Numbered from the stretch's first letter, positions 23,512 through 34,690 are shown. The stretch is 64,000 nt of DNA from Sthenelais limicola (GCA_942159475.1 OW804096.1:138259972-138323971), one strand, 5' to 3'. Program-made: numbers and translations. Notes: generated by a model from the sequence alone, not told the origin.

Positions 23512-23922
23512 GTGATGTGTTTCAGGGAAATGAGTCATAAGTCGCAAAATTGATATTTTTCCAAGTGTTTTATTTACAAGATGTATTTGAGCGAATGTTT
23601 CCATTTTAGGCGTGCTTAACGCTGGTTGTGGCATAAATATATGTAATAAAGTTCAGGACAGTCTAATAAATATATCCATGTTTTTCTGAGGTCATCTTAT
23701 AAAGTATATTTAGCTTCTTTTCTATTAAATGTCCGCCCAGAGATATTCGAACTTTTTTCCACAAATGAAAATACCAAACTTAAAATATAGAAATACTTAT
23801 TTAGATGTATTACTGTTTACTATCATTGGAATCGGCTTAATCTCATCGCTTCAAATATCATGATATCTCAAAATCCATTTTTTGCGACTTGTGACTCATT
23901 TCCCTGAAACACATCACATATA
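23512..23922. mobile_element. Family B MITE, full-length
   Basis: Left TGTGATGTGTTTCAGGG, right TGTGACTCATTTCCCTGAAA then CACATCACA; good terminal symmetry. Confidence 0.85.
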
Positions 23923-24005
23923 TAGAGTATATTTCCTGTGACACATCACATATATAGAGTATATTTCCTGTGACACATCACATATAGGGCAATGAAGAGG
24001 AGGAA

Positions 24006-24079
24006 GAGGCAGAAGCCATTCGTTGAAGCCATTTGTTGAAGCCATTTGTTGAAGCCATTTGTTGAAGCCATTTGTTGAA
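24006..24079. repeat. 13-bp tandem repeat (GAAGCCATTTGTT), five copies
   Basis: Head-to-tail copies of GAAGCCATTTGTT, the first with one difference. The repeat follows three copies of a 32-base ATATAGAGTATATTTCC unit that starts near 23920. Confidence 0.85.
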
Positions 24080-24366
24080 GCCAAGGAAAAGCTTTGATTT
24101 CTGGCTGCAGAGAAGGCGGAGGAAGCACGTCTACCCATCCCCCCAGTGATTGATTGTATTAATACACCACCAGGGGGAGCATGCGTCGTGCTGATTTGGG
24201 TTTGATCTGGGCAGGTCAATTCCAGCAACCCTTCCCCCACCACGCCCCCAAAGACTAGCTGCCAATCAATAAGAAGTAACATACTAGGGTCGCTGGAGGA
24301 TTTCCGGGCTGAGGCATTTTGGAATTGAAGGAAGCTATTCTGACTATTGTGTAAGTTATTGTGAAT

Positions 24367-24780
24367 ATGTAATGTGTTTCAGGAAAATGAGTCATAAGTC
24401 GGAAAAATAGATTTTGGGATACCATTATATTTGAAAAGATGAGATCAACCCGATTCCAATGATAGTAAACAGTCTAATATTAATCTAATAAGTATTTCTA
24501 GATTTTAAGTTTGATATTTTCGTTTTTGAAAAAAAAAGTTTCCAATATTTCTGGGGGTCAATAAACAGTAAAGTAACTAAATGTAGTCCATATTAGGACC
24601 TTAAAAACTAAAGGATATATTATATAGATTGTCCTGAAATTTAATACATTGATTGACATACCTATTAGTGATAAACTCCCCCAATAATATAACATTCCAA
24701 TAATGTGATCTTGTGGAAAAAACACTTTGAAAAATATCAATTTTGCGACGTATGATTCCTTTTCCTAAAACACGTAACAT
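24367..24780. mobile_element. Family B MITE, full-length
   Basis: Left TAATGTGTTTCAGGAAAATG, right TATGATTCCTTTTCC then TAAAACACGTAACA. Confidence 0.8.
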
Positions 24781-24783
24781 ATA

Positions 24784-24813
24784 TGGGCCAGATCGTTCTG
24801 AAAATCTGACCCT
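24784..24813. mobile_element. Minimal family A deletion product
   Basis: Left end TGGGCCAGATCG joined directly to right end TTCTGAAAATCTGACCC; the whole body is deleted. It may be a footprint of abortive excision. Confidence 0.6.
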
Positions 24814-24893
24814 TATGTATAGGTCGGAAGAAGGAGTGCCTTCTAGTTGGTGAAATCTAGAACCCATTTTGCTCCAGAGAACAAAGGCTATAA

Positions 24894-24939
24894 TGTGATG
24901 TGTTTTAGGAAAATGAGTCACAAGTCGCAAAAGTCGCAA
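24894..24939. mobile_element. Solo family B terminus
   Basis: TGTGATGTGTTTTAGG...AAGTCGCAAAAGTCGCAA with no body. Confidence 0.65.
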
Positions 24940-25084
24940 TTTCTTTCTTAGTCCGGCAGTGGAATGGCAAATTTTGGCCTAAGCCGGAAATCGCTGATAA
25001 AGTTGTTTTCTCTCTTGATTTATCATCTACGGGGTCCCTATATCACATTCCTGTGTGATATGAAGTTCCTGACCTTGAGCAATT

Positions 25085-25690
25085 CGGGATATTCAAGATG
25101 GCTGCCACCGAACATGTCAAATCTGTAAACTGGCATTTTTCTGCTTCAAATGCGGCTAGGAATATGTTCTAGGTGTCTGAATGCATGTTTCATTAGCCTA
25201 CAAATGCAATACAGACATTAGATAAATCATTGACCCAACAATTGCCACTGAAAATTGCATTATGGAGTAAAATAATTTAATTTGGCTGCAACTGATCCAG
25301 CAAATTGGTAAACAGGATTATCTCTACTTCTATTGGGGCTAGGGACACATTCTAGGTTTGTAAATGTATGTTTTGTTGGCCTACAAATGCAATACAGTCA
25401 TTAAATAAATCATTGGCGCAACAATTTCCAATGAAAATTGCATTATAGTGTAAAATGATTCAATTTGACCCATACCGACCCAGCAAATCTAGGCATATCT
25501 CTGCTTCTAATGGGGCTAGTTATACATTCTAGATGTTACAAAGATGATGTTTAGAGGCTACAAATGCAATGCAGTCATTAAAGAAATCATTGGCCCAACA
25601 ATTCCCAATGAAAATTGCATTTTTGTGTAAAATAGTTCAATTTTTTCAACTCAAATTACACGTCAAATCTGTAAACAGACATATATCCTT
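25085..25690. repeat. About 180-bp tandem repeat, three to four diverged copies
   Basis: CAAATGCAAT starts at 25201, 25384 and 25561 (spacing 183 and 177), each within a longer conserved stretch with AAATCATTG.C.CAACAATT and GAAAATTGCAT. Copies have diverged, so the array is older than the others. Confidence 0.75.
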
Positions 25691-25758
25691 GCTTCTAATC
25701 GGGTTAGCAATACTTTCTAAATGATTCCATCTTATTAGAAATTTTATATAAAAGTCAG

Positions 25759-26885
25759 TTGGTAATTTTGGAGGAGCTATTGATCATTTCCTGTATCTTT
25801 TACTGGAATAAACATAAGCTTTTAAATTTATGGCCTCTACAAGTTAGACGCAATAAACACCTTCTAGATATGGCATACTATATGACACAAAATCCCCTTA
25901 ACCTTGACACTCGTGCTCTCCCAACAAGGGGTCACGCCAAGGGGAGGAGGAATCTTAAAATCATCAACACCAAATCTACAAAAATCATGGATTCTCTTAC
26001 CTATAAATGCCAGATTCGCTGGAACGACCTCCCTCAAGAAGCACATTTAATTGACGATGCGGTAGTTTTCAAAAAATTCACAGAAAAATTGCTATCCCCA
26101 TTCTAATTTTAATTTTAATTTTTAAGCTTATTTTTAAGCTAATGTATATTTATGTCTACCATATAACTGTAACCGCCTAGAAACGCTGTATATATTGTAA
26201 CTCTTATTATATATCCCTCAATACATTTGAAAGGGATACTGCCTTATGGTACTGTCCTACCTCTTGTCCAACACTCATGTTTATGATATCATCTCATCTC
26301 ATCTATCATCACATAAGCACTGTAACTAAAATTGTTGATTGTATACTATATAACTCTAAGTATGATTACGAAGTACTTTATTCTTTAATCGTGACTCTTA
26401 TGTAACAATATGTCGCGATGTCTCTACAATGATTAGATACCACGGCTGCCCCTTGATATGATCTTCAGTAATATAATCAATCTCTATTATAATAATATAC
26501 CTTGTCAGGCTAGACCGTTACTATTATACTTCCTCTAGTTGGATACTGCTATTGTACCCCCTAGTTATGGCTATAGCTAGCCTTATGTTACTGTTCTTGT
26601 TATTGTTTTTCTCAGGCTATACTTAGCCTCACGCTACTGTTGTTACTGCCAGCACTCTTGTAAATGCTGAAACTATAATTTACTTATAGCCGTTGTTTTC
26701 GGCCTCCTTCATACCCTATGTTTAAAAATTTTGTAAATTTACGAAACTTTGTACCTGCACCATAAATTACTTGAATTCGATAGAGGCACTCGTTGGAGGA
26801 AATGATATTCTTATCATGACAGACGTAGCTACCTGTTATTGTATGTACCATCTTTACAAAATAAAGAATTCTTGAAATGAAATGA
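25759..26885 (+). pseudogene. Non-LTR retrotransposon remnant: C-terminus of reverse transcriptase ORF plus 3' UTR and tail
   Basis: The last 100 or so codons of the frame ending at 26106 match the usual end of CR1/Jockey-type polymerase ORFs: RRNKHLLDMAYYM, then the LDTRALPTR-like motif, then CQIRWNDLPQEA with VVFKKFTEKL before the stop. The 5' part of the ORF is absent, so this is a 5'-truncated insertion, as is common for LINEs. About 750 bases of AT-rich 3' UTR follow, with AATAAAG near 26860 and a (TGAAA)n tail. Which clade it belongs to is not decidable from this stub. Confidence 0.75.
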
Positions 26886-27264
26886 AATATATATTGAATG
26901 TGACGAGCATATCAAAGGGGAAATAAATATACATTTTGTTTGTCCCTAGCATCCATCTACCCCCCCCCCGGCGTTCCCCCCCCCCCCCCCGCCTGCACCA
27001 CTCTACCCCCGCCCCCCCCCCCGGCGTCCCCCCCCCCCCGCCCGCACCACTCTACCCCCTACAGCGGACATCAATACATAATGAAGCGCAGTGAAAACAT
27101 ATCTCCGGCCGGCAACCATTAGAGGCAGTGTAATTGGTGCGTCTCTACTTCATCTCTACCCCTCCAGGTATGCTGCAGATGATGATGTTTGTGCTGTAGC
27201 TAGTGTTAAAGATGCATTCCCAGCTATTATGATGAAATCTGCCATTTCAGTGGAGCCCCAACAG

Positions 27265-27575
27265 GTGAATGAGTGACATTGGTTGCTTTCGCCTTATTAA
27301 AACATTTAATATGGTTATATCAAGGGCGGGAGAGCTGAGAGGGAGGCAGTTTATGATCATACCCAGGAAATAGAGATAGAGAAGAAGGCAGAGAGAGACA
27401 GAGAAAAGAGACAGAAAGGCACTTTATGGTCATACCCAGGAAATAGAGATAGAGAAGAAGGCAGAGAGAGACAGAGAAAAGAGACAGAAAGGTACTTTAT
27501 GGTCATACCCGGGAAATAGAGATAGAGAAGAGGGGAGAGAGACAGAGAAAAAGAGACAGAAAGGCACTTTATGGT
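27265..27575 (+). repeat. Family D hairpin repeat with expanded CATACCCAGGAAATAG segment
   Basis: D core (with a small deletion in CTTTCGCC) followed by three to four copies of a roughly 66-base CATACCCAGGAAATAGAG unit. Confidence 0.8.
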
Positions 27576-27668
27576 AAGAATAACAGTATCCAGTTTCAAA
27601 CTTACTAAGATGCATTCCCAGCTCCTAGGACAAAATCTGCAAACTCAGTGGAGCCCCAATAAATAGAT

Positions 27669-27822
27669 AGAACCTGATGAGAATGTGGTACAAGGGACTC
27701 TATTGCACTGTCCGAGATGTTTGTTTTTCGTGGCCCACAAGCCGAAAGGCAAGTGGGTTACGAAAAAGACCCAAACATTTAGGACAGTGCAATATTGTCC
27801 CCTATTCCACATTTAGGTTCTA
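27669..27822. mobile_element. Palindromic hairpin element
   Basis: AGAACCT..AATGTGG...TATTGCACTGTCC pairs with GGACAGTGCAATA...CCACATT.AGGTTCT. The arms enclose CGTGGCCCACAAGCC. About 150 bases. Confidence 0.75.
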
Positions 27823-28041
27823 TATTTACTCCCACGTTGCTATTCTTACCTTATATGGCGTTGTGTACTGGGGACAGGAAGTCATACCACACGCGTTGAA
27901 CTGGTGCAAATTACCAAACTACTCCCGCCCTTACAAATAGCATGTGTTACATACATCAACCTGGAGTAACTACTTTAATTAAATGTTCTTAACAATTACA
28001 GTATCCAGTTTAAAAATTACTAATGTAGTGGATTCGCTCCA

Positions 28042-28513
28042 ATAGGGGACTTGCATAGCCACCATTTTGAATCTTCATTCACATGGAATTATGGGACTAA
28101 TGATACTGTGTAAAATCTACAGAAATCATGTCATGTTCAGCATGAAATATTTATCAAAGCTCTAATGTCTATATCCTGTGTGATACATGTTTCCATAACA
28201 CCAGCCTTCATCTTTCCAATCATGCATTTGGTTTTTCAAGGGTTGTTTTGTGTTCATTTGACCTCTCCCACATAACTTATATTAGATTAACATGATCTAC
28301 AGCAATTTTGAGGAATGAATAGGTGAATTATCATGGCTTTAGCATTTGGTTTGCATAGATCATCTACATAAGCTATGATATTGGTGGAAACATTCTTGCA
28401 ATTATAGATAAAAATGTTGTCAAATATTTGCATGTATGTCAGATTTCATCAGAATCCATCCCAGCATGCACTGCAGTAGACATGCGCAGTGAGACATGCA
28501 AATCCCCTATTCA
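28042..28513 (+). mobile_element. Family C element, longest copy
   Basis: Left TAGGGGACTTGCATAGCC, right GACATGCAAATCCCCTA. About 120 extra bases near 28230-28350 repeat part of the GCATTTGGTTTTCA region around a short insert. Confidence 0.85.
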
Positions 28514-28732
28514 CTAATATTTTCATCTGGAAAACTTGTAAAAATTGTTACTTTATGACGGGTGTTGAATGAGAGTGTAGCTTTAAACCTCTCTAGAGAA
28601 TAATAGAATAAACATATATCATATTCAATTAAGACTTGGACATATCTTTTAAGCTCTGATTTAGAATTGGAGAATGACAATTACCCCTGCAAGTATAGCA
28701 TTTTTCAGGTTCTGTTTAAATATTAAGGCGTC

Positions 28733-28915
28733 TTGAAGTTGAATGACAGAGGGAAGGGAAATGGAGAATACATACATTGATTAAGTTTATTCTAATCAGG
28801 TAACAGACAGCAAACCAGCTAGGATAAGAAGGGGAAGAGAAAGTAGCTGGACCTAGCATTTCCCTTTAGTTTAGTTAGCACAGTCCCGATTATGTTTGTC
28901 CGTCCACCAGCGGCA
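28733..28915 (+). repeat. Dispersed repeat H, copy 1
   Basis: GAATGACAGAGGGAAGGGAA to CCTTTAGTTTAGTTAGCAC, closely matching 32029-32215. Its ends and class are unknown. Confidence 0.75.
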
Positions 28916-28929
28916 CATATTATCATTAT

Positions 28930-29167
28930 ACGGGTCAGATTTTCAGAAAATGTACAATTGGCAGCTGTACACATTTAGTAAATTCTACTAAATTAGGCTG
29001 CAATTTGGTCAATACTAGGTAAATTCGAGTATATGTGGCATTGCATTAATTCTAGCAATCTGTGTGGTTAGGTTGAACTGTATTTTAAACTTTATTTTCG
29101 TCAGAAATATGGGTTATTTGAGAAAATAGGTGAAGGTGAATTGTACATTTTCTGAAAATCTGACCCA
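28930..29167 (+). mobile_element. Family A MITE, subfamily A1
   Basis: Full-length forward copy with both TIRs. Confidence 0.85.
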
Positions 29168-29300
29168 CATCGCTTCCCTGTAGCGGTAAACACTCAGTCT
29201 CTTGGTCTCATGGTGCAGGGTGGTTTGTTTTCAACTGATGATAGTAATTGATGAAGAACTATTATCTGCAAACTGGTGCTACCATTTGTGATGTGTTACA

Positions 29301-29544
29301 GGTGGTCTCCACAGGCTGTGGTAAGCTCTGCGGTAAGCTCTGCGGTAAGCTCTGCGGTAAGCTCTGCGGTAAGCTCTGCGGTAAGCCTTGTGATGGTGCT
29401 GCGATGGTGAGAAGTGGCAAGGTCTTGCCTACATGGCCAGTGAACCATGTAGGCAAGGACCTTGTCCTTTTTCACAACCTACAGAACCACTACAAACCAT
29501 CGCAAGGCTTACTACAGAGCTTACCGAAGCCAGTGGAGACCACC
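29301..29544. mobile_element. Fold-back element with 12-bp tandem repeat in one arm
   Basis: GGTGGTCTCCAC...GTGGAGACCACC. The arms pair over most of the 244 bases, centred on CTACATGG..CCATGTAG near 29429-29453. The left arm has six GGTAAGCTCTGC units; the right arm has one. It is inserted in a family B copy. Confidence 0.8.
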
Positions 29545-29756
29545 CTTTAAGGCAAAATGAGTCATAAGTAGCATTGTTTATCTTTTATTTCAGTAAGCTC
29601 ACAATTTACATTGTTATTCCAGCTTATAATTTAAAAGTTACATGGAAAATAATAGAAACTAACACAGATCTACAAGATCAAATTAGCAAATAATAACATC
29701 AATATTAGCCTACTATTCCATCGGGCTAACTTTTGAGATAATATTAACACGTTGTA

Positions 29757-29995
29757 TGTTTACTATCAGCTTGATTTATGTTTACTATCAGCTTGATTTA
29801 TGTTTACTATCAGCTTGATTTATGTTCACTATCAGCTTGATTTATGTTTACTATCAGCTTGATTTATGTTTACTATCAGCTTGATTTATGTTTACTATCA
29901 GCTTGATTTATGTTTACCATCAGCTTGATTTATGTTTACTATCAGCTTGATTTATGTTTACCATCAGCTCGATTTATGTTTACCATCAGCTCGAT
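29757..29995. repeat. 22-bp tandem array, about 11 copies, inside a family B element
   Basis: The unit GTTTACTATCAGCTTGATTTAT corresponds to the GTTTACTATCATTGG...GGCTTGATC segment found once in other B copies. The array therefore grew out of the transposon itself. Confidence 0.9.
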
Positions 29996-30043
29996 TCAAT
30001 CTTTCTAAAATTATGATGATATCTCAAAATTCATTTTTCTGTG

Positions 30044-30372
30044 ACTTGTGAGAGAAGGAGAGAAGGAGAGAAAGAGAGAAGGAGAGAAGGAGAGAAGGAG
30101 AGAAGGAGAGAAGGAGAGAAGGAGAGAAGGAGAGAAGGAGAGAAGGAGAGAAGGAGAGAAGGAGAGAAGGAGAGAAGGAGAGAAGGAGAGAAGGAGAGAA
30201 GGAGAGAAGGAGAGAAGGAGAGAAGGAGAGAAGGAGAGAAGGAGAGAAGGAGAGAAGGAGAGAAGGAGAGAAGGAGAGAAGGAGAGAAGGAGAGAAGGAG
30301 AGAAGGAGAGAAGGAGAGAAGGAGAGAAGGAGAGAAGGAGAGAAGGAGAGAAGGAGAGAAGGAGAGAAGGAG
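30044..30372. repeat. 8-bp microsatellite (GAGAAGGA)n, about 40 copies
   Basis: A nearly perfect purine array. It begins exactly where the family B right terminus reads TGACTTGTGAG and ends within a family C fragment. Confidence 0.95.
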
Positions 30373-30456
30373 ATTTCTGTAGATGTTATACTGTACCATT
30401 ACTCCCATAATTCCATGCGAATCAAGATTCAAAATGGCGGCTATGCAACTCCCCTA
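30373..30456 (-). mobile_element. Family C right-end fragment
   Basis: ATTTCTGTAGATGTTATACT to GGCTATGCAACTCCCCTA. Its left side is replaced by the GAGAAGGA array. Confidence 0.75.
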
Positions 30457-30479
30457 TTATCTCCACAAATAATTATTTA

Positions 30480-30597
30480 GAGGGCCCGCCGAATAACACT
30501 GGCTAGATAGGCGTGATAGGTATATGAAGAAGTCAACTAAGTGAGGGAACCTCCTGAATGTCCATTTTATGGCAATAAATGTTTTCAATCAATCAAT
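30480..30597 (+). mobile_element. Retroposon 3' end with (AATC)n tail
   Basis: Ends TGGCAATAAATGTTTTC followed by AATCAATCAATC, joined to a family B fragment (CTCATCTTTTCAAATATGAT). Confidence 0.6.
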
Positions 30598-30840
30598 CTC
30601 ATCTTTTCAAATATGATGATATCTCAATATTAATCTTAATTTTTATAGTCTTTACCACTTCACATATATATCAACTTCTGCAGTCCACAAACCACTAAAA
30701 CCATCTCTGGCAGATTTGATTCAATAGAGCCCTTCCCCTACCCGCCCCCTCCCCCCTCCCCCCCCCCCCCCCCCCCCACACACACACCCCCCCCCCATCT
30801 CGGAGAGTACCATCTCCACACCAAGAGAAGAATGTGTACA

Positions 30841-31077
30841 TGGGTCAGATTTTCAGAAAATGTACAATTCGTTTTCACCAATCCTCTCAAATAACCCACA
30901 TTTAAGACAAAAATGAGCTTCAAAATGTAGTTTAACACAACAGAACTGATACTTTAGATCAATGCGATCCCAAATATACTCAGATATACCCGGTATTAAT
31001 CTTTTTGTAGCCAAATTTAGCAGAATTGCCTTATTGTGTAGAGCGGGCAATTGTACATTTTTTGAAAATCTGACCCA
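30841..31077 (-). mobile_element. Family A MITE, subfamily A2
   Basis: Full-length reverse A2 copy with both TIRs. Confidence 0.85.
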
Positions 31078-31573
31078 CATGTCAAAAACACCTCACCCTC
31101 ATTCAACATTTATAAACCTTACCTTTGCTCCAACCTTTTTCCAAACATTATTGGGTTAAAATTGCCATGAATCTTCATGTATAATAAATGTGAGTGAGTA
31201 GCCTCTGGGCGATGTTAGGGGACTTTAACACGATTTGCTGCACCCCAATATGGCGGCAATCTCGGGTTGTTGTCATGACAACAGTGACCTTGACCTGTGC
31301 TGACCCCTAGGGCATGATACCCGGAGTGTACACACCTACATGGATGCTTGCGCATTGTCATATTGGACCCTCCCTCCCACCCATCCCCCCTATCCGAATA
31401 ATGGATCATCCCTCAGGCAAGATGGATGCCTTTTTTAAATCAATTATATCTCCCCTTATAAAACCTGTTTCACTATGGTTCTCGTCGCGTTTAACTTCTA
31501 CATTCGGGACGTTTTGATATTTAAGTTTGATATTTTTTGTCCACAGGTATTTTTATTCAGTTAATTCATCAAA
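31078..31573. other. No gene seen
   Basis: Mixed composition. Two overlapping antiparallel frames of about 65 codons show no recognisable family. Confidence 0.35.
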
Positions 31574-31710
31574 TGGGTCAGATTTTCAGAAAATGTACAA
31601 TTCTACTTCGCCAATCTCCTCCAATATCCCCAATTTCAGACGAAAATAAAGTTCAAAATACAGTTCAACCTAACCAACAGATTGCTAGCGTCAATGCACA
31701 ATCTGACCCA
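31574..31710 (-). mobile_element. Family A MITE, A1, internally deleted
   Basis: Left TIR and the first 110 bases are joined to CACAATCTGACCCA; the right half is deleted. Confidence 0.8.
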
Positions 31711-32028
31711 TATAGAATCTCACAAATGGATGAATAACTAATTATTGTTTGATAGTTCGAATTGTAAGGTGGTTAATGTGATGAGATAAGGGCCGTGATT
31801 AATTAATCGATAGGGATGGAACTTCATTATTGTGTAAACTTAGGGTAGAGTAAGTGTAAAGGTAAATTATAGAAGTTTAAGTATGAATTACTATAGAATT
31901 GCGGCGGCGCAAGAAAACATCCACATGTTGGACAGGCGCTTTTTGTATTTTTGTAATTGTACGGCCAAAACGGTAATAATAAAAAAAAATCTGAACTGAA
32001 AACATAGATATGGGTATCCTAAACTTAA

Positions 32029-32215
32029 AGCTTGAATGACAGAGGGAAGGGAAATGGAGAATACATAAATTGATTAAGTTTAATTTAATCAGGTAACAGA
32101 CAGCAAACCAGGGTTCGGCTAGAATTTCATCTCACTTGGAATAGGAAGTGGGAGAGAAAGTGGATGGACCTAGCATTTGCCTTTAGTTTAGTTAACTACC
32201 GCCCCGGATATGTTG
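32029..32215 (+). repeat. Dispersed repeat H, copy 2
   Basis: Same sequence as 28733-28915 (GAATGACAGAGGGAAGGGAA, GGTAACAGACAGCAAACCAG) with a short extra segment (GGTTCGGCTAGAATTTCATC). Confidence 0.75.
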
Positions 32216-32402
32216 GTCAGTCAACACTGAAAAAGCTACTCGCAGATTGTTATGCAACGGGGGCATTGTCCGCTGGCAACTAAATCAGGGAATAATAGTA
32301 TATCCTGAGAATCTAGCTGTAAATGAGGTAAAGGGTATTATGTAGGAAGACCTGCCAATGCAGATAGCCTTATTTCCTGTATGTACTAATCAGGAATAGA
32401 AA

Positions 32403-32787
32403 TGTGATGTGTTCCAGGAAAATGAGTCATAAGTCGCAAAATTCCTATTTTTCAAAGTGTTTTATTCACTTATTTTTTATAACGCTGTTTATAGCATGAA
32501 CACAAGTACCAGAATTCAAGACAGTTTATTCAATATATGCATGCATTTCTATGGTAATCCACTAGAGTACATTTAATTACTTTTCTGGCTATTGACCCCC
32601 AGAAATAGTGCAAAGTTTATTTTTCAAAAAACAAAAATATCAAACTTAAAATATAGAAATATTTATTAGATTATTAGACTGTTTACTATTATTGGAATCG
32701 TCTTGATCTTATCCTTTCAAATATAATAATATCTCAAAATCCATTTTTTACGACTTGTGACTCATTTCCCTAAAACACATCACAAAT
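32403..32787. mobile_element. Family B MITE, full-length
   Basis: Left TGTGATGTGTTCCAGG, right CTTGTGACTCATTTCCC then TAAAACACATCACA. Confidence 0.85.
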
Positions 32788-32964
32788 GGAAGCCGAGATG
32801 AGAGAGAACCGAAGACAGAAAGACATGAAATAGATCTAACGGACAGATCTCATTTCATCATCCTTACCTTAATACGTCTAGAATAACAACAAGTCATGGC
32901 TAAGACATATAATGAGCATGACGACTTTTGTTTAAAGATTCATTCAATCAGGTAAATGCTTTAG

Positions 32965-33270
32965 GCGGAACCTTACAATTTAGCGCCGGCTAGCCGAAGT
33001 GGGCGGGGCTTGGCAGATCCGGTGGGCGGGGCTTACTTGTCTTTACTAGTCATGTAATTAGTTTAATTAGTCTATTTTACTCCGGACAGTCCACTACACG
33101 CTTTACTGACTTAGGACCACCAATTTAAGGTTAGGTTTAGGGTTAATTTTAGTATCTATTTCTATTAAGTAACATTTGACAGCACATATCCCTGCCGGCT
33201 CTAGTTACAACAGCCAATCACGTCACTGAAGCCACATTCTGTCAGCCGGCGCTAAATTGTAAGGTTCCGC
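32965..33270. mobile_element. 306-bp element with perfect 27-bp TIRs
   Basis: Left GCGGAACCTTACAATTTAGC then GCCGGCT; right end is its exact reverse complement. The interior contains GGGCGGGGC twice. No clear target duplication. I recognise no superfamily. Confidence 0.75.
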
Positions 33271-33427
33271 TCCTTGCACAGGTAAATAGCATTTAACAGG
33301 TCCGCAGTGAAGGATCGATCATCCCGCAGCAAATATGACCTACGTCATAACGCGAGCAGACGACAGTAAATAACATGGCCTCTTATTCAGGGGCCGTCAA
33401 AGATGGCGGCCGCAGGGCACTGGTTAT

Positions 33428-33634
33428 GGACGTCAGAAAATGTACAATCAGAATGTTGCACATATTTATTAAATTATCATAAATGAGGCCGAAAAGTGTC
33501 AAATGCTGGGTATATTTGAGAATATATGGTATTGTGTTGATTCAAGGAATCTTATCTGTTATGTTGAACTGTATTTTGAACCGGATATTTGTTTTAAATT
33601 CGAGCAGAATGTGAAGATTTATGGAGGTGAATTG
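33428..33634 (+). mobile_element. Family A MITE, strongly diverged, right end replaced by family B
   Basis: GACGTCAGAAAATGTACAAT followed by an A-like body (GCTGGGTATATTTGAG, TTATGTTGAACTG). It ends at GGTGAATTG, where a family B left end begins. Confidence 0.65.
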
Positions 33635-34092
33635 TGATGTGTTACAGGAAAAGAGGTCACAAGTCGCAAAATTGATATTTTTCAAAGTCTTTAATTGATA
33701 TAATGTCCTTGTGGGAATGTTTTCATTTTGTTGATGCTTAACACTGTTTGTAGCATGAATTCATTTACTAAATTTCATGACAGTGTATTAAATATATCCT
33801 AGCATTTCTAAGGTCACCCGAGAGTATATAAAACTATTTTACTAGTAAATGACCACTCTGAAATATTGCAAACTTCTTTTTTAAAAACTAAATATATAAT
33901 TATCAGACTTAGAATATAGAAATACTTATCAAATGTCAAAAATGAAAATATCAAACTTAAAATCTAGAAATACTTATTAGATTATTAGACTGTTTACTAT
34001 CATTGGAATCGGCTTGATCTCACCTTTTTAAATATGATGATATCTGAGAATCTAATTTCTGCTACTTGTTACTTATTTTGCTATTACACATC
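33635..34092. mobile_element. Family B MITE with internal duplication
   Basis: Left TGATGTGTTACAGG; the AAATATCAAACTTAAAAT..TAGAAATACTTAT part occurs twice near 33900-33980. Right end degraded. Confidence 0.75.
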
Positions 34093-34093
34093 C

Positions 34094-34667
34094 CAATAGG
34101 GGATTTACATAGCCGCCATTTTGAATCATTATTATAATTATGGGACTAATGTTAAGTCTAAAATCTATAGAAAACATGCCATGTTCAGCATGGAATATCT
34201 ATCAATGCTCTAATTTCAATATCTATGTGCTATACATGTTGCCATGACACAAGACCCCTTATTTCCCATCATACATTTGGTTTTCATGAATCATTTATGG
34301 GTCAGATTTTCAGAAAATGTACAATTAGCAGCTGTACACATTTAGTAAATTCTGTTAAATTAGACTGCAATTCGAGTATATTCGGCAGTGCATTGATTCT
34401 AGCAATCGGTTTGGTTAGGTTTAAATGTATTTTGAACTTTATTTTCGTCTGAAATTTGGGTTATTTGAGAAGATTGGCGAAGTTGAATTGTACATTTTCA
34501 GAAAATCTGACCCATATACAAACTCTATAATTTGTATAAAAGAAATTCTAGATTTGTTTTTATAAAAATGTTGCCAAATATGTGTATGTCAGATTTTAAC
34601 AGAATCCATCCCAGCATACACTGCAGTAGACATATGCAGTGAGACATACAAATCCCCTATTGTACAT
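34094..34667 (+). mobile_element. Family C element containing a nested family A copy
   Basis: Left TAGGGGATTTACATAGCC, right GACATACAAATCCCCTA. The A1 insertion at 34298-34514 lies in its centre. Confidence 0.85.
34298..34514 (+). mobile_element. Family A MITE (A1) nested in a family C element
   Basis: Both TIRs intact. Flanking C sequence reads TTTA|TGGGTCAG...CTGACCCA|TATACAA, so the duplicated target is TA. An internal segment of about 20 bases is missing. Confidence 0.9.
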
Positions 34668-34690
34668 TTTCCGGCTATTTCACCGGCATA

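Larger units (their letters stand above)
29288..30052. mobile_element. Family B MITE with fold-back insert and expanded 22-bp array
   Basis: Left TGTGATGTGTTACA, then a fold-back insertion (29301-29544), AATGAGTCATAAG, the 22-bp array at 29757-29995, and right end TTCTGTGACTTGTGAG cut by a microsatellite. Confidence 0.75.

Noticed and set aside
27168..27264. Candidate coding exon with CCTCCAG acceptor and CAG|GTGAAT donor
   Set aside because: The donor is the start of a D repeat, and the segment recurs beside other D-like sequence, so it is more likely part of a repeat.
30031..30432. Three frames of 113-133 codons
   Set aside because: Frames of an 8-bp microsatellite.
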